A stretch of DNA of 64,000 bases. It comes from Rhipicephalus microplus. Taxonomy: Eukaryota > Arthropoda > Arachnida > Ixodida > Ixodidae. The notes beneath the pieces are model-generated. The model was not told where the DNA came from, made no database searches, and worked only from the letters and a program-made list of their open reading frames with translations. This document shows positions 55,052 through 64,000 of the stretch, piece after piece. The position numbers and the translations under genes were made by a program. The DNA lies in contig NC_134702.1 of NCBI RefSeq assembly GCF_043290135.1, positions 192,418,491 to 192,482,490 of the forward strand, read 5' to 3'. The stretch's first letter is position 1, and every line of letters begins with the position of its first letter.

Positions 55052-56449
55052 ATGCACTGCAATCAGCAGCAAGGTCCCGACACTATGCGCGACTTGGAAG
55101 AACCAGCTGACCTACGGCGTAGCAGGCGACAACTAGGCCTACCTCCTGAATTCGGACCATTTCCTCAACTCGGCAGTACTATGGCTAGTGCGGGAACGCA
55201 AACCCAAGAAACATCAACGCTGCCTCCTCCATGGTTCTTCAACGTCCCGCGTACTCCGAAGCCGTTCCACGGTGACCCTTATGAGGACGTCGACGACTGG
55301 CTCGACGACTACAACCGTTGCGGCAGCGTCAACGAGTGGAACGAGCAGCGAAAGCTTCGGTACGTCTACTTTTATCTCGAGGACTCTGCGCGCACTTGGT
55401 TCGAAAACCATGAAGCCACTATGACAACCTGGCCAGAGTTTTGCAACCAGTTGCGAAATACTTTTCGAAGCTCTGACCGAAAGGAGCAAGCGGAACGGCT
55501 CCTCAATTCCCGAAACCAGCGTCCGAACGAGAGTGTTGCCATGTTCGTTGAGGACATGACGCGGCTGTTCAGGCGAGCCGACTCTTCATTGACGGAAGAA
55601 AAGAAGGTGCGCCTCCTAATGCGTAAAGTGAAGGAGCAGCTGTTCGTGGGACTAGTGCGGAACCCTCCCGGCACTGTAGAGGATTTCCTTCGCGAAGCCA
55701 CGACAATGGAGAGAATGCTAAGGCAGCGTTCGTACCAGTATGAACGTCCTGGCAGTCTTTCGTCAGTGTCGTCGGCCCTACAAACACCTGACGTCACGAC
55801 TGTAAAAGACCTGACGGAGCTCGTGCGCAGTATTGTGCGCGAGGAGCTGCAAAAGCTGCACGTGGTGTCTTCTCCGCCCCATGTTGCTGCTTTAACGGAT
55901 GTCATTCGCGAAGAGGTCCGGCAACTGGTACACCCCATGACGACTCTGCGTGCAGCCGAAGTCCAACCCATGACGGCCCCACGTCCAGCCGAAGCTCCGC
56001 TATTAACGTACGCGGAAGCACTGCGTACTCCTGCACCGGCTGTTGGGTATCCGTCCCGTCCGTCCACCCTGCAGACGGCACCGTCGTTCTACTCGGGACC
56101 ACCGCAGTACGGCAACCCACCCCTTACACGGAAATCCAGTGTATGGCGTGCTCCCGACAACCGGCCTCTTTGTTATCACTGTGGTGAACCAGGTCACATC
56201 TACCGTGAGTGCGCCTACAGGCACATGGGTCTTCCCGGCTTTCGTCCGGATGCTCGTCGACCCAGAAACTGTGAGCCGCCCCGTGCTATCGCCGAACACT
56301 TGGCAAGTCAACGATCCTCAAACCTTCCGCGTCGCCAATCCCGCTCACCATCTCCACGGCGTTCCACGTCACCTGGCCAACAATCAACCTTTGCGGACGT
56401 CCTTGCAGGAAGATCACCTAGATCCACAAGCCCGCGCCGGGGAAACTAA
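55052..56449 (+). CDS. gag: Gag polyprotein, gypsy copy B
   Basis: A 465-codon uninterrupted frame starting 30 bases after the 5' LTR. Residues about 60-240 form a retrotransposon gag capsid region (VPRTPKPFHGDPYEDVDDW, YFYLEDSARTWF, TWPEFCNQLRNTF, then the LLNSRNQRPNESVAMFVEDM segment). Around residues 370-385 is a CCHC zinc knuckle CYHCGEPGHIYREC. The C-terminus is Arg/Ser/Pro-rich and basic. Gag assembles the cytoplasmic particle and packages element RNA. The last codons overlap a GGGAAAC heptamer that would let some ribosomes enter pol. The copy A counterpart has one stop, so only this copy is open. Confidence 0.92.
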   Translation: MHCNQQQGPDTMRDLEEPADLRRSRRQLGLPPEFGPFPQLGSTMASAGTQTQETSTLPPPWFFNVPRTPKPFHGDPYEDVDDWLDDYNRCGSVNEWNEQRKLRYVYFYLEDSARTWFENHEATMTTWPEFCNQLRNTFRSSDRKEQAERLLNSRNQRPNESVAMFVEDMTRLFRRADSSLTEEKKVRLLMRKVKEQLFVGLVRNPPGTVEDFLREATTMERMLRQRSYQYERPGSLSSVSSALQTPDVTTVKDLTELVRSIVREELQKLHVVSSPPHVAALTDVIREEVRQLVHPMTTLRAAEVQPMTAPRPAEAPLLTYAEALRTPAPAVGYPSRPSTLQTAPSFYSGPPQYGNPPLTRKSSVWRAPDNRPLCYHCGEPGHIYRECAYRHMGLPGFRPDARRPRNCEPPRAIAEHLASQRSSNLPRRQSRSPSPRRSTSPGQQSTFADVLAGRSPRSTSPRRGN

Positions 56450-56481
56450 GAACAGCGACCTCTGGGGGTGAGGCCGCTGTT
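56440..56481 (+). promoter_or_regulatory. -1 ribosomal frameshift signal at the gag-pol junction
   Basis: The heptamer GGGAAAC (56,440-56,446) is in the X-XXY-YYZ phase relative to gag (G GGA AAC), and the gag stop TAA follows at once. Four bases downstream begins a hairpin. AACAGCG (56,451-56,457) pairs with CGCTGTT (56,475-56,481), and CCTC (56,459-56,462) pairs with GAGG (56,470-56,473), with one A-C mismatch between the stems and a 7-base loop. Pol lies in the -1 frame, as this arrangement predicts. In copy A the heptamer is the same and the lower stem is slightly weakened. Confidence 0.8.
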
Positions 56482-59400
56482 GATCGACCGTTACAAGACC
56501 CTCCCCCGATTTGCCTGCCGACATCCGACGACATTCTTTCACCCACGTGTGCCATCGACGACAAACAGGTCTCTGCTCGTATCTCTGTTCTTCTCGACAA
56601 CCACCCGCTGACCGCTCTGGTAGATACGGGTGCCGATTATTCTGTTATAAGCGCTGACCTCGCTGCACAGCTAAGAAAAGTAACGACACCTTGGGGACAT
56701 GGAACCAACCTCCGGACTGCGGGAGGTCACCTATTGACACCGCTAGGAATGTGCACTGCCCGCCTCCGAATTCGTGAGTCGACGTACATTGTTTCCTTCG
56801 TTGTATTGCGCGAATGCTCCCAAAACCTGATTCTAGGAATGGATTTTCTCCGCGAGCATGGAGCCATTATTAACCTTCGCGACCTGCTCATAACGTTATC
56901 TAACGACCATACAGCCCTACGAAAGGATGCAGTTGCGCCGACCACAACACTTCGAATTGCTGACGACACCATCGCACTGCCGCCGCGAGCCAGTATGTTG
57001 GTAACGGTGGAGAGCGACCTTGACAACAAGAGTAGTGGCATCACGGAAACTAACCTCTCGGTGCTCTTGGCTCGGCAGATTTGTGTCGCGCGTGCTATCG
57101 TCAAACTGAAACATCGGCGGACTCAGCTTCTAATCACGAATTTCGGCGGCCAGTACCAACACTTAGCAAAGCGAACAGCAATCGCGAACTTTGAAGCCAT
57201 CGATGACGCAGAATGTTCCACTATCGCTCCGATTGCCACTGCTGCCGAAGGTAACTCTGATATAACCAGTACAGTTGACGTGAATTGCCAGCTATCCTGT
57301 GCGCAGCAACAGCAGATACGCATGATTTTGCGTACGTATAGTGATTGCTTTGCGTCCACCGCCAAAATCAAGCAGACCCCAACCGTGAAGCACCGCATTA
57401 TAACGGACCCTACCGAACGGCCTGTACGACAGCACGCCTACCACGTGTCGCAAAAAGAACAAGAGGCAATACGTTTTCAAATGAAACAGAAGCTCGACGA
57501 CGACGTCATCCAACCCTCGAACAGTCCATGGGCGTCACCCGTCGTACTTGTTAAAAAGAAAGACGGCACTCTTCGATTTTGCGTCGATTACCGGAAGCTC
57601 AACAAAGTGACGAAGAGAGACGTCTACCCTCTCCCACGCATAGATGATTCACTGGATCGACTTCGACACGCCCGATATTTTTCCTCATTGGATTTACGCA
57701 GCGGCTACTGGGAGATCGAGGTCAATGAACGGGACAGGGAAAAAACAGCATTCATAACTCCCGATGGCCTCTACGAATTCAAAGTATTACCATTTGGATT
57801 GTGCTCTGCACCGGCAACGTTCCAAAGGTTGATGGACACCGTCCTGTCCGGTCTGAAGTGGGAATCCTGCCTCGTGTATTTAGACGACGTCGTTGTTTTT
57901 TCCAAAACATTTGAGCAACATTTACAACGACTTCAGTCCGTCTTCGTCGCTATTCGATCTGCAGGCCTATCTCTAAAACCGGAAAAGTGTCATTTCGGCT
58001 AAGAAGAACTAAAGTTCCTCGGCCACCTTATCAGTCACGATGGCATTAGACCAGACCCAGAAAAGACCATGGCTGTTGCTGCATTTCCTCCACCTTCGAA
58101 CAAACGGGATTTGCGCCGGTTTTTGGGTCTCTGCGCCTACTACAGGCGCTTTGTTCAGAGATTGGCCAACATCGCTGAACCCCTTACCCGTATAACGAAG
58201 GAGGATACTCCTTTTGTGTGGGGTCCAGAGCAGAGAGCCCCTTTTTCCCAGCTTCAGCAGTGCCTTCAGAGTGAACCCTTACTAGGGCACTTTGATGAAG
58301 ATGCCACCACCGAACTTCACACTGACGCAAGCAACATCGGTCTTGGTGCAGTACTCGTCCAGTGGCAAGACGGCGCTGAACGTCCCATCGCTTATGCTAG
58401 CCGCATTTTGTCATCTGCGGAAACTAACTACTCGACCACGGAGAAGGAATGTCTTGCTGTTATTTGGGCGATAACAAAGTTCCGACCGTATCTGTATGGC
58501 CGTTCATTCAGAGTAGTTACGGACCATCATGCCCTCTGTTGGCTGGCCAATCTCAAGGACCCTTCAGGGCGCCTCGCGAGGTGGAGCTTACGCCTTCAAG
58601 AATTTGAGGTTACAGTCGTCTACAAGTCGGGCCGCAGGCACACTGATGCTGATTGCCTTTCGCGCGCACCCCTCGCGAAGACATCAAGGGACGATGATAC
58701 CGATGGCCATTTTCTTTGTGCAGTCAGTGAATCTGACTTGGCCCAACAACAGTGGAATGATTCAGAGATCCAACAACATATTAAATACCTTCAAGGTCGC
58801 AGCTCGAGTCGACCATCGGCATTTGCACGTTCAGGGTCATTTTGTCTCCGCAACGACATCGTCTACAAAAAGAACTTCGAACCTTATGCGACTGAGTACC
58901 TCCTCGTCGTTCCACCAGGGCTACGTGCTGACATTTTATCTGCCTGCCACGACGAGCCTTTCTCCGGCCACCTAGGATTCGCACGCACCCTTGCCCGGAT
59001 TCGGACTCGCTACTACTGGCCAAAGCTCACCCAGGATGTCAAGCATTACGTTAAAACATGCAATCAATGCCAGCGCCGTAAAGCCCCACCTGTGCGCCCT
59101 GCTGGTTTATTACAGCCTGTTGCACCCCCGTCACAACCGTTTGAACGAATCGGCATGAACTTGCTTGGGCCCTTCCCAAAGTCACATGATGGCGACCGCT
59201 GGATTGTAGTCGCTACTGTTTATTTAACGAGGTACTGCGAAACGAAAGCCCTACAACGAGGCACCGCCAATGAGATTGCGTATTTTTTTATCAACAACAT
59301 CGTCCTCCGCCATGGAGCGCCAACAGTTCTTATCACTGACCGTGGAACAGCCTTTACAGCCCAATTGACGCAAGACGTCACGAGACTTAGTGGAACAGCT

Positions 59401-60000
59401 CATCGCAAAACAACCGCATACCATCCACAAACCAACGGTCTGACGGAGAGATTAAACAAGACGCTCGCTGACATGCTATCTATGTACGTCGACCGTAATC
59501 ACAAGAACTGGGATGCAATTTTGCCATACGTAACGTTTGCTTACAACACTGCGGTTCAAGAGACTACGGGTTTCACTCCATTCCGGTTGCTTCACGGCCG
59601 AGAAGCAATTACGATGCTTGATGCCATGCTGTTGCCTGACACGACCGATATTACTACTGATGCGAACGACTTTCTCCGGCTCGCCGACGCGGCCCGCCAG
59701 CTTGCACTCAAGCGGATCCGAAAACAACAACGAATCGACTCGCAGAGGTACAACTCCCGTCATCGCCATGTCATTTACCAACCCGGTGATCTGGTCTGGC
59801 TGTGGATCCCCGTTCGCAAAAGGGGCCACTCGGAAAAGTTACTTCACCACTACTTCGGTCCCTATAGAGTACTACGGCGCCTCACAGATGTCAACTACGA
59901 AATTCTGCTTGAAGACACAGCTCAGCGATCTCGATGTTCCAAGCAGCCCGACATTGTTCATGTGTCACGGATGAAGCCACACTACCCCCGAGCCACCTGA
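56446..60000 (+). pseudogene. pol: Pol polyprotein, gypsy copy B (one in-frame stop)
   Basis: The frame runs from the frameshift site to a stop at 59,998-60,000 and is interrupted only by TAA at 58,000-58,002, between RT and RNase H. In order it has a protease with D-T-G-A (56,623-56,634) and LILGMDFL; an RT with LRFCVDYRKLN, FSSLDLRSGYW and VYLDDVVVF (YLDD at 57,877-57,888); an RNase H with LHTDASNIGLGAVL and the Glu in TEKECLAVIW; and an integrase with an H-H-C-C finger (about 58,947-59,080), ITDRGTAF, the Glu in TERLNK, and a C-terminal GPYRVLRRL (GPY/F-like) region. In the integrase core the expected Asp is Asn (59,158-59,160), and a second conserved Asp is Val (59,218-59,220). Confidence 0.92.
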
Positions 60001-60705
60001 CACTGCTTCTTCACGCGTCTTTGTGCGTGTACGCGACTACTTTAACTTTTAATCGGCAATGATCATCGGGGTGGTACTTTTTCAGATGCGGAAGCATCTT
60101 ATACTCGCGCCTTGTAGTGCGCCGTCCGCACCGCTTCTCGAACATTCGACAGCTGACGCGCGCGCATGCGCCGTCACGCCGTCGCCCACCATATGTGCCG
60201 CGCGCGCTTCTCCTTCGAAAACATTCGACAGCTGACAGCGCATGCGCCGTCGCGCCGTCGCCATCTGTGCCGCGCGCGCGCTTCTCCTTCGAGAACATTC
60301 AACAGCTGACAGTGCGTGCGCCGTCGCGCTGTATATATACTCACGGTCGGCGCTCGCTCGCTCAGTTGCCGCTCGTCGGTTGGTTTGTACGGCGCGTCGA
60401 CGTCCAAGGTCGCGGTGAAATGAATTCCAACGAATCCACAAACACAATGATCGACGTCCCTTCGACCAGCGCCGTCCTTTCGCATACGTGTGTACGTGTT
60501 CACTCATTTAACGCCCCCTCCTACAACCACGTTAACCAATTTAGCCATCGACCCAAGTAAGTCGCAATTTAACACCCCATTTCACAACCACGTTAACCAA
60601 TTTAGCCATCGACCCAAGTAAGTCGCACTTTAACACCCCATTAACCAATTATATGCTCCGCATCCTCCTCAGTGTTCCCCCGAGGGAAGCCGCGGGCAAT
60701 TTTTT
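60001..60705 (+). other. Non-coding region between pol and polypurine tract, with repeats
   Basis: Two repeat sets lie here. GC-rich units of about 75-80 bases at 60,119-60,335 share TTCGACAGCTGAC and GCATGCGCCGTC words, about three units. A 63-base-spaced repeat at 60,522-60,633 shares CACGTTAACCAATTTAGCC and GACCCAAGTAAGTCGCA. Between them is TATATATACTCACGG (60,331), which resembles a TATA box followed by GC-rich sequence. No envelope gene is present. Subterminal repeats of this sort are common in gypsy elements, but a promoter outside the LTR would be unusual. Confidence 0.7.
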
Positions 60706-60722
60706 CGAAGGGGGGGGGGTAA
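60706..60722 (+). promoter_or_regulatory. Polypurine tract of gypsy copy B
   Basis: GAAGGGGGGGGGGTAA lies directly before the 3' LTR at 60,723. It is the expected primer for plus-strand DNA synthesis, and its position supports the LTR boundary. Confidence 0.85.
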
Positions 60723-60874
60723 TGCCACAGGCATGGAACGAGGTTTAGCCATGCCAATGCGAGTATGTGCCATGGTGTGAAAGAAGAAGAGGACGGCTCT
60801 AACGTTCGGTTCGGCTCGACGTCCAGTGCTGCTCCTGTGAACAGACATTGTGGTCGTTCTGTGATCACGTGACA
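60723..60874 (+). repeat. 3' LTR of gypsy copy B
   Basis: 152 bases, TGCCACAGG to GTGACA. It lacks about 17 bases after AGGACGG that both 5' LTRs have. It is followed by ATAT (60,875-60,878), which equals 46,860-46,863 and is the target duplication of the original insertion. Confidence 0.9.
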
Positions 60875-60958
60875 ATATAGATGAGTATGCTCACTGTACT
60901 ACTCAAATAAGAAGAGAAGAGAAAGCTGCTTTAGCGCTGGAGACGAGAGCCGGGCTTT

Positions 60959-62359
60959 TTACCCTATGCCTGGAACCGTGAGTTCAACATGTGCATTGGT
61001 CATACCCCATGGGGGAGTTGAAATTCTGGATGGCGTTGTATATCCCGTAGGAATGCGTGTGCGATATGAAAAAACTATCTGGCAAAATGAGGCACGAAGT
61101 CGGGCTTCTGGCAGTGAAGCTAGATGATGGGCAAGGGCGCGAGTAAGATGCCTCACGTGTGCTCTGAGCGCTTCCATTATGATATGCGTCTTGAGCGGGT
61201 GGCCATTAGCGATCTCGATTGTCTCAGCTGTTGATGAACATCGCCGTAGCCCCAGAAAAACTCGCAGAGCCATAGCCTGGATACTTCCGAGAGTCGGAGA
61301 GCTGGTTCTACAGGTATTGGTCAACACAGGCAAACTGTAGCTCAAATAGCCAAGGAGAAGCGTCTTGTACAATTGCATCATTGCATGTACTGAAGTTCCC
61401 CAGGTTTTCCCTCCAAGATACTTGAATAAGTTAGCAATTTCTGTCAGCCTCTTCTTCAAGTGGGCCACAGGTGGGCCCCAGCAGAGGTCTCTATCAATGA
61501 ATACGCCTAGAAATCTGTGCGTTTTAACATAGGGTATGACTTCGCCGTCGATAGATATAGCATATGGTCTCATTGGCTTTCGAATAAAAGCAATCAGTGC
61601 GCATTTTGCTGTCACGATTTTCAGACCCTGGTCCTTGAGGTACACTGATACCAACGTCACAGCTTTCTGAAGTCTTGCGCGTACCTGAGGTTTTGTTACA
61701 CCAGATGCGCAGACGCAGATGTCGACAGCATACATGGATAACCTGACCACACCTGGTAGTCGTTCTACAAGACCAATGAGAACAAGGTTGAAGAGGGTTG
61801 GACTCAAGACGGCACCTTGCGGAACTCCACGATGCGTTGGGTGTTGGGAGGTTGGACCATCTACAGTGTTCACCAATAAGGTGCATTCTTGTAAATAACT
61901 GCGTGTCCAACAATACAGTTGCCCGCCTAGGCCCACTGACTCAATGGCTTCGAGGATGGCGTCACGTAAAATGTTGTCGTACGCTCCTTTTTCGTCTAGG
62001 AACATGGCAGCAGATAGTCGTTTACATTCCTTTTGTTGCTGGACATATGTGACAAGATCTATAACATTGTCGATCGAACATCGGTGACGGCAAAAACCAG
62101 CCATGGCGTTCGAATATATCTCATAGTATTCCAGGTACCATTCAAGCCTAGCCAAGATCATTCTCTCCATTACCTTTCCTACGCGACTTGAAAGTGCGAT
62201 CAGTCGGTAAGAGGCAATGTCCAGGGGAGATTTGCCAGGCTTAAGAATAGGTACCAAGCGGCTAATCTTCCAATTTTGCGCAACAACGCCAGCTTGCCAG
62301 GAATCGTTGAAGATGTTAAGGAGGGCTTCTCGTGCCCGTTTACCGAGGTTGCACAGCAT
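60959..62359 (-). pseudogene. LINE ORF2 reverse transcriptase, catalytic box altered
   Basis: A 466-codon frame. From the N-terminus it has WKISRLVPILKPGKSP, the YRLIALSSRVGKVMERM region, RHRCSIDNVIDLV, MFLDEKGAYDNI (palm with Asp), HRGVPQGAVLSPTLFNLVL, and then SMYAVDICVC, where YADD is expected; one catalytic Asp is Val (near 61,725). FLGVFIDRDLCW and a long thumb/linker region follow. A stop near 62,361 separates it from the linker frame upstream (62,956-62,687), which is in the same phase. The altered box and stops mean no activity is expected. Confidence 0.92.
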
Positions 62360-62686
62360 TCTCTATGAAATTTCATCCGGGCCAGCCGATGACGACTTAT
62401 TACATAAGACGAGCACTGCATCGAGCTCCTGTGATGTAAACGGTAGATCCATGCGCGGGTCCTGTTAGTGAGGGATATGATTCACTGTATGTAGGCTTGG
62501 TTACGTTGTCTGGCCCACGGTCATATCGCAGAAATCTTCTGCTACCTCAATTTCGTGCCGGCGATGAATAAGTGCAAGGGCTTTGAAGGGAAAGTGCTGC
62601 TCTGGAACTGAACGTAGACCTCGCACAATTTTCCATATCTGAGACAGTGGTTTATGAGGATCTAGCGACGCACAAATTTTCCTCCA

Positions 62687-62956
62687 TCATTGGATGTCTA
62701 ATTTGTCGAGGCGCCATTGTATCTTCTTTTGGATGCGCCGGGCTGTTGGTAGATCGTCTGTGGAATCGGTGCGTCGGTATCGTCTTTCGGTACGACGGTG
62801 GATCGCACGAAGTCGCTTCAGATTGAGGTCAACTTCCGAATACTTCGAAGAGCATATTATTGTGCACCTAGCCGCATGTGCAGTTTCCCTAATAGCTTGC
62901 TGAAGACCATTGGACAGGCCTTCTTCACAAGCATCCTCAAGTTGAGTTTTGAACAC
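62687..62956 (-). pseudogene. LINE ORF2 linker between endonuclease and RT
   Basis: A helical, basic 89-codon segment (KRLRAIHRRTERRYRRTDS and so on) in the same phase as the RT frame. Such charged linkers are typical between endonuclease and RT of I-type LINEs. Between 62,686 and 62,360 the phase is broken by stops. Confidence 0.7.
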
Positions 62957-62964
62957 ACTCCAAT

Positions 62965-63635
62965 CTACTCTTTGTGTTGTGGTAGAGGAGTACGTGTTCG
63001 AAATACCTTTATTCTCAGGTAAGTAGGGATGTGGTCGCTTCCGGGTGTGTCAATGTCCAAAAACCACTTTACCCCTGTAGCAAATCGGCGTGAAACAAAG
63101 TACAAATCAAGACAGCTGCTATAAGTAGTGCCTCGCAAAAACGTAGGACTGGCGTCATTCACTAGGACCAGACCATGACTGTAAACCAATAATGCTAGAC
63201 GTCGTCCCGTTGAATTAGGCCTTGAGCTTCCCCAGATGGGATGATGCGCATTGAAATCCCCGGTGATAACCCACGGACCCAGATGTGCCCTTATTATGCC
63301 ATCTAGTTTGTTGGCGTCAAATTTACTTGATGGGGATATATACACAACTAGAAGTGTGAATGTCACCTTTCCTTTTTTAACAGACAAGCACAAATACTGA
63401 TTGCCGTCGTGAGGTTGCACTGGCTGGACCACGTAAGTAAGCTCCCGGCGAATAAAAACAACAACCTTGCGACTTTCGATGTCTCTTGAGAAAAAAAATT
63501 ACATGTAGCCGCATAGTCTGATTGGGTGCGATAATTTCGGTTCACATATAATCGTGTGAGGAAATCGGTACAGATGAACGAACTGGCGAAAATGAGATAT
63601 GCGAGATCTCAGACCTCTTGCGTTCGACTGAAAAA
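62965..63635 (-). pseudogene. LINE ORF2 endonuclease domain (EEP family)
   Basis: The start of ORF2 is readable in one frame at about 63,618-63,490 (SNARGLRSRISHFRQFV, then TIICEPKLS, where the CEP segment holds the metal-binding Glu). After a shift, the 155-codon frame 63,432-62,965 has FTLLVVYISPSS, VITGDFNAHHPIWGS (the GDFN box with catalytic Asp/Asn) and PGSDHIPTYL (the SDH box). These are the standard endonuclease motifs in order. One or more frameshifts inactivate it. Confidence 0.9.
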
Positions 63636-63659
63636 TTTACGCTTCTCTGACCTCTTGTC

Positions 63660-64000
63660 GGAATGATTGTGATTGTCAGCCTTGGCTTTACTGGAGGCTT
63701 GCAAGGACCTGGCTTAACGCGTCCAGCACCTGTAGGCCACTCCTAGCAGTTGGCGTATCGATGCTTGTCAGAAGACTTCTGATGACACTCACAATGGATT
63801 GCAGCATAAGAACAATTTGACGATCTGCTGTTTCAGCCTCGTCATCAGCAGCATTGGCTTGCACTGAGAGCAGAGAGCGGGAAGGCTACTCGGAAGGCCG
63901 TGCGTTCGCAAGCACCGGCCAGTCTTCAGGGAAGGGAGGCTTCGCCGGTGGAGGTATTCTTGTACTTTCTCGCTTTCTACTGGATGTTGATGGTGGTGTA
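63660..64000 (-). pseudogene. LINE ORF1 C-terminal end (partial)
   Basis: The minus-strand frame reads NTSTGEASLPEDWPVLANA, then SLLSVQANAADDEAETADR and a helical segment ending near LDALSQVLASLQ. This fits the C-terminus of an ORF1 protein just upstream of ORF2. The rest lies beyond the window. There are several stops. Confidence 0.6.

Larger units (their letters stand above)
54854..60874 (+). mobile_element. Ty3/gypsy retrotransposon, copy B (both LTRs, nearly open pol)
   Basis: Two LTRs (54,854-55,021 and 60,723-60,874), a complete gag, a pol frame with a single stop, a polypurine tract and a right-hand target repeat ATAT (60,875-60,878). There is no envelope-like frame. LTRs differ by a 17-base deletion in the 3' LTR and a few substitutions. 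The element lies within the I-type LINE RNase H. It is annotated as a genomic retrotransposon copy that looks inactive because of the pol stop and the altered integrase residues. Confidence 0.94.
60875..64000 (-). mobile_element. I-type LINE, 5' part (ORF1 end, endonuclease, RT)
   Basis: Continues leftward into 46,863-45,861 across the gypsy complex. Right to left: the ORF1 C-terminus (64,000 to about 63,660), ORF2 endonuclease (about 63,635-62,965), linker (62,956-62,687) and RT (62,359-60,959). The window edge cuts ORF1. Together with the 3' part this is close to a complete I-type LINE with RNase H. Confidence 0.9.

Noticed and set aside
60119..60335. CRISPR-like array of three repeats
   Set aside because: The units are contiguous diverged tandem repeats without unique spacers, in a eukaryotic retrotransposon.
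60082..60560. Overlapping open frames on both strands after gypsy pol, possible envelope gene
   Set aside because: They arise from GC-rich tandem repeats. There is no signal peptide, transmembrane segment or cleavage motif.

Overview
This window is eukaryotic, repeat-packed genomic DNA, most likely from a hard (ixodid) tick. The main clues are a tRNA-derived SINE whose body and (GATT)n tail look like the SINEs I know from tick sequences, together with Ty3/gypsy, Penelope-like and several non-LTR (LINE) elements that have tick-type ends. I see no intact host gene, no free-standing tRNA or rRNA gene, no CRISPR array and nothing bacterial. The organism call is an inference from repeat families, not from a marker gene.

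Layout. Positions 1-16,199 and 24,004-39,622 are two copies of one segmental duplication (SD-A and SD-B). A third, shorter piece (SD-C, 51,912-54,784) repeats only 9,837-12,715 of SD-A. Each long copy holds a 5'-truncated minus-strand LINE RT, about 4 kb without genes, and a degenerate plus-strand LINE (ORF1 zinc knuckles, endonuclease, RT). ORF1 of that LINE is split by an unclassified 2.55 kb insertion flanked by an 11-bp repeat, and its RT is split by a SINE with a 14-bp target duplication. A THAP-domain fragment follows. SD-A alone carries a 571-bp Penelope-like insertion (15,188-15,758, 12-bp target duplication); SD-B has the empty site.

Between the long copies lie a minus-strand LINE missing its endonuclease domain (16,215-18,805), cut exactly at the SD-A edge, and an old LTR element with only gag and protease (19,456-22,844). 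After SD-B come a gene-poor stretch, a Penelope-like element with an inverted 3' copy (42,011-44,653) sitting inside a SINE, and a large nested complex. In that complex an I-type LINE with RNase H (minus strand, from beyond 64,000 down to about 45,861) is split within its RNase H codons by a Ty3/gypsy element. The outer 4-bp target repeats (ATAT) at 46,860-46,863 and 60,875-60,878 still match, but 14 kb now separates them, because the gypsy copy and a short piece of LINE flank were duplicated (copy A 46,864-51,912; copy B 54,854-60,874) with SD-C between the copies. Copy B has a complete gag, a canonical-looking -1 frameshift signal and a pol reading frame broken by one stop, but its integrase has lost an expected catalytic Asp. 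Copy A carries several stops and a frameshift.

The nesting gives a relative order. The plus-strand LINE came first, then the unclassified insert and the SINE, then the long duplication, then the Penelope insertion in SD-A. The capture of SD-C into the duplicated gypsy locus used a source closer to SD-B than to SD-A. Assembly error or unmerged haplotypes could mimic the long duplication and should be excluded.
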